DNA from: an uncultured Eubacteriales bacterium
GTDB lineage: Bacteria; Bacillota_A; Clostridia; Oscillospirales; Oscillospiraceae
Assembly: GCA_900319835.1 (NCBI GenBank)
Contig: ONPY01000081.1
Coordinates: forward strand, 1 to 13,901
Direction: 5' to 3'
Length of the DNA stretch: 13,901 nucleotides
Made by a program: the position numbers and the translations under genes. Shown piece by piece: positions 11,978-13,901 of this stretch; position 1 is the stretch's first letter, and each line of letters begins with the position of its first letter. Under the pieces are notes generated by a model. The model made no database searches and was not told the DNA's origin. It was given only the letters and a program-made list of their open reading frames with translations.

Positions 11978-13528
11978 TTACTTGCCCTCCTTCTTCATGT
12001 CCAGCAGCATGTAACGCGCCTGCTCCGCGCCGGACAGATAGGCCTGGGAATAGCCGTCCATCTGCGTGCCGTGGCCGCCGGCAAAGCGCAGGCCGTGGAT
12101 GGTGTAGTCCTCATGGTGCCCGGACTGAACGCGGGGGAACATGCCGTCCCAGGTGGCGGGCTCGTAGCCGTAGACGTCGCCGCGCGGCGTGCCCAGATAG
12201 CGCGCCCAGGTGACGGGCGAGGCCACCACAATCTCCTCGATGTGACCCTGCAGCTTGCAGCCGGTGACCTCCTCGTAGTGCTCCACGCACTCTCTTGCGA
12301 TCCGGTCCTTGATTTTGAAGTACTCCTCCTCGGTCACGTCCGCAAAGGGATCGCCGGTATAGAACTTGGAGAACTGGATGAAGGCACGGCCCTTCCCCGC
12401 GGCGTCCGGCACGGCGTTGGTGAGCACGGTGCAGGAGAAGTCTTTGTGGGTCTCGATGCTGTCGCAGGCGAGATACTGCTTGTGGTTGTCGGGACTGGAG
12501 CGCAGGAAGGTGTCGTAGCCCTTGAGGCCCAGCTCCTCCGCCGTGGCGTCCAGGCCAAGGCAGACGATAAAGGCCGCTTGTGCGATCTTCTGCGCGTTCA
12601 TCATTTTCAGGTTCCGCTCGGGGATTTCCTTGGGATCCACCATACGGTCAAAGACCACGTGTGGCATGAGGTTGGAGATGACCCACTCACAGGGGATATA
12701 GGTGCCGTCGTCCAGCTCCACGCCGCGGACCTTGTTGTCCTGAATATCGATCTTCTTGACCTCGGTGTTGTACCAGATGTCGCCGCCCAACTCCCGAATG
12801 CGGGCGTCGAAGGCCATGGAGATCTCGTGGCTGCGTCCCTTGGCCACCCAGGGCAGCTGGGTCAGGTACACATAGGTCATAAAGGCGTAGACCGCAAAGC
12901 TCATGTTGGTGGAGTCGGCGGAGACGTAGGTCCAGTAGGACTCGTAGATCCGCTTGGCCTTCTCGGGCACGCCGATGCGGTCGAGCATCTCCTCCGTGGT
13001 GACGGGGACAGTGCGCATCAGGTCGTAGTACTTCAGCAGCATCTCCACCTTCGCCGGCGGAGAGGGCTCGTTGTTGTGGGCGGCCAGCCAGTTGACGCCC
13101 TCCTCCAGCATCCGCGCCAGCTCCATCACTGTGGTCATGGACTCCCGGCTGCCGGGCACCTGGCGCTCCATCTCGTCGATGAAGGCCTCCACCCCGGCGG
13201 GCATGTAGACGCGGAAGCCGTCCGGGTCGGTAGCAATGGAGGCAAAGGACTCGTTCACCGGGCACCAGTCCACGTTCAGCTTGTACTGGTCCTCCAGAAG
13301 CTTGCGCACAGCGCCCCGGGGACGGCCCTGCTTGCCGTCGCCCATCTGGCACATCTCGTGCAGCGTGGCCTCAAACTCGTAGGCGCCGCGCCGAAAGCTG
13401 GTGGCGCAGCCGCCGGGCAGGTTGTGCTTCTCCAGCACCAGCACCTTCTTGCCCGCATTGGCCAGATACGTCGCCGCCGACAAACCGCCGTTGCCGGCGC
13501 CGACGACAATTGCATCGTACTTTTGCAT
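11978..13528 (-). CDS. NAD(P)/FAD-dependent oxidoreductase, CrtI/phytoene-desaturase-like
   Basis: 516 residues, typical of the CrtI-like (COG1233) flavoprotein amine-oxidase fold. The N-terminal dinucleotide motif VVGAGNGGLSAATYL (8-22), followed by VLVLEKHNLPGGCATSF (29-45), is the FAD-binding signature. VRGVELDDGTYIPCEWVISN is the strand preceding the substrate domain. The C-terminal GLRFAGGHGTQMDGYSQAYLSG matches the second FAD contact of this family. Members desaturate or isomerise carotenoids, or act on other polyprenyl, steroid-like or unsaturated substrates; which applies here is unknown. The ATG has AAAGGAGG about 7 nt upstream, overlapping the HypA stop (12 nt between genes), and the reductase starts 1 nt after its stop. 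The reductase may feed electrons to this enzyme (inference). Confidence 0.92.
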   Translation of the reverse strand: MQKYDAIVVGAGNGGLSAATYLANAGKKVLVLEKHNLPGGCATSFRRGAYEFEATLHEMCQMGDGKQGRPRGAVRKLLEDQYKLNVDWCPVNESFASIATDPDGFRVYMPAGVEAFIDEMERQVPGSRESMTTVMELARMLEEGVNWLAAHNNEPSPPAKVEMLLKYYDLMRTVPVTTEEMLDRIGVPEKAKRIYESYWTYVSADSTNMSFAVYAFMTYVYLTQLPWVAKGRSHEISMAFDARIRELGGDIWYNTEVKKIDIQDNKVRGVELDDGTYIPCEWVISNLMPHVVFDRMVDPKEIPERNLKMMNAQKIAQAAFIVCLGLDATAEELGLKGYDTFLRSSPDNHKQYLACDSIETHKDFSCTVLTNAVPDAAGKGRAFIQFSKFYTGDPFADVTEEEYFKIKDRIARECVEHYEEVTGCKLQGHIEEIVVASPVTWARYLGTPRGDVYGYEPATWDGMFPRVQSGHHEDYTIHGLRFAGGHGTQMDGYSQAYLSGAEQARYMLLDMKKEGK

Positions 13529-13540
13529 GCTTTTCCTCCT

Positions 13541-13897
13541 TTACTCTGCTGTTTTTTCCGGTACGATGATCTCCCGAACGGTAAAGTCCTTCCCGCTCAG
13601 GACGGTTTTCTCAAAGCTGCCGCAGTTTGGGCAGAAGCCCTTATGCTCCACCACGTTGAAGATCTCGTCGCATTCCTCGCACTCGGCAAGGCCCGGGACC
13701 ACATTTACCGTGAGCTTGGCATGCTCCAGGATGCTGCCCTTCACCACCGGCGGATAGAGCTCCCGCACATACTCCGGGATCACCAGGGACAGCTCCCCGC
13801 AGTCCACGATGACCTCGTGGATCTCCTCAATTCCGTTTGCCTCCGCGAAGGCCGTGACCGTCCGCAGGAGCTGGCGCACGATGCCGATCTCGTGCAT
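13541..13897 (-). CDS. hypA: HypA/HybF-like nickel metallochaperone
   Basis: 118 residues, the full HypA length. MHE at the N-terminus supplies the nickel ligand His2. VDCGELSLVIPEYVRELYPPVVKGS (31-55) is the conserved core. Cys73-x2-Cys76 and Cys89-x2-Cys92 form the zinc site, with spacing nearly identical to E. coli HypA (Cys73, 76, 90, 93). HypA delivers nickel for [NiFe]-hydrogenase maturation together with HypB. Here no hyp or hydrogenase gene is in view. The gene leads an operon with a CrtI-like oxidoreductase and a 2Fe-2S reductase, 12 nt upstream of the former, so it may have been recruited for another metal-dependent system. Its ribosome binding site lies outside the window. The family is firm; a hydrogenase role in this context is doubtful. 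Confidence 0.9.
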   Translation of the reverse strand: MHEIGIVRQLLRTVTAFAEANGIEEIHEVIVDCGELSLVIPEYVRELYPPVVKGSILEHAKLTVNVVPGLAECEECDEIFNVVEHKGFCPNCGSFEKTVLSGKDFTVREIIVPEKTAE

Positions 13898-13901
13898 CTC
13901 A

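Noticed and set aside
10897..12213. 438-codon open frame on the plus strand
   Set aside because: It is antisense to the FNR/2Fe-2S gene and the oxidoreductase 3' end, and shows Val/Ala/Asp-rich shadow composition with no motif.

Overview
The window looks like a GC-rich, Gram-positive gut-type Clostridia chromosome, most likely Oscillospiraceae-like. This is an inference from codon and GC bias, strong AGGAGG-type ribosome binding sites, long perfect terminator hairpins and the gene families present; no marker gene fixes the taxon. Nearly all genes lie on the minus strand. The exceptions are a LysR regulator (1979-2863) and a GNAT acetyltransferase (6296-6922). No rRNA, tRNA, transposase, integrase or CRISPR array was seen.

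Region 1 (1-2933) is a divergent regulator/operon unit. The minus-strand operon encodes a small charged protein, an alpha/beta hydrolase, an iron-sulfur-flavoprotein-like FMN reductase and the start of a lipoprotein cut by the window edge. A LysR regulator diverges from it. The 117-bp intergenic region holds two facing promoters and a perfect 7-2-7 palindrome placed where a LysR protein could control both. A long bidirectional hairpin terminator follows lysR.

Region 2 (2986-6030) holds minus-strand genes: a conserved protein with a U32-peptidase-like FKIEGR motif and a cysteine cluster, an ABM-type monooxygenase, a Ser-rich zinc-ribbon membrane protein, a decayed small zinc-ribbon ORF, and a DUF5655 protein with its own promoter.

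Region 3 (6086-8385) has the plus-strand GNAT gene behind a near-consensus promoter and a structured leader of about 175 nt. The leader contains a terminator-like hairpin with a U7 tract and an anti-Shine-Dalgarno element with two possible partners. Convergent to the GNAT are msrA and a YdeI-family gene.

Region 4 (8394-10718) has a putative surface pair (an Ig-like domain on a TPEP-repeat stalk, and a lipoprotein), a 60-residue membrane protein, a 37-codon remnant of a flavodoxin-like reductase, and an ElaA-family acetyltransferase with an odd C-terminal tail.

Region 5 (10690-13901) is a tight operon: HypA-like nickel/zinc protein, CrtI-type FAD oxidoreductase, and a ferredoxin-NADP-reductase-like protein with a C-terminal 2Fe-2S domain. 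The last gene seems to have lost its normal 3' end. Its frame runs through a perfect 18-bp hairpin, which also carries the -35 of the downstream elaA promoter, and into elaA. This three-gene redox unit, with no hydrogenase gene in view, and the GNAT leader are the most notable elements.
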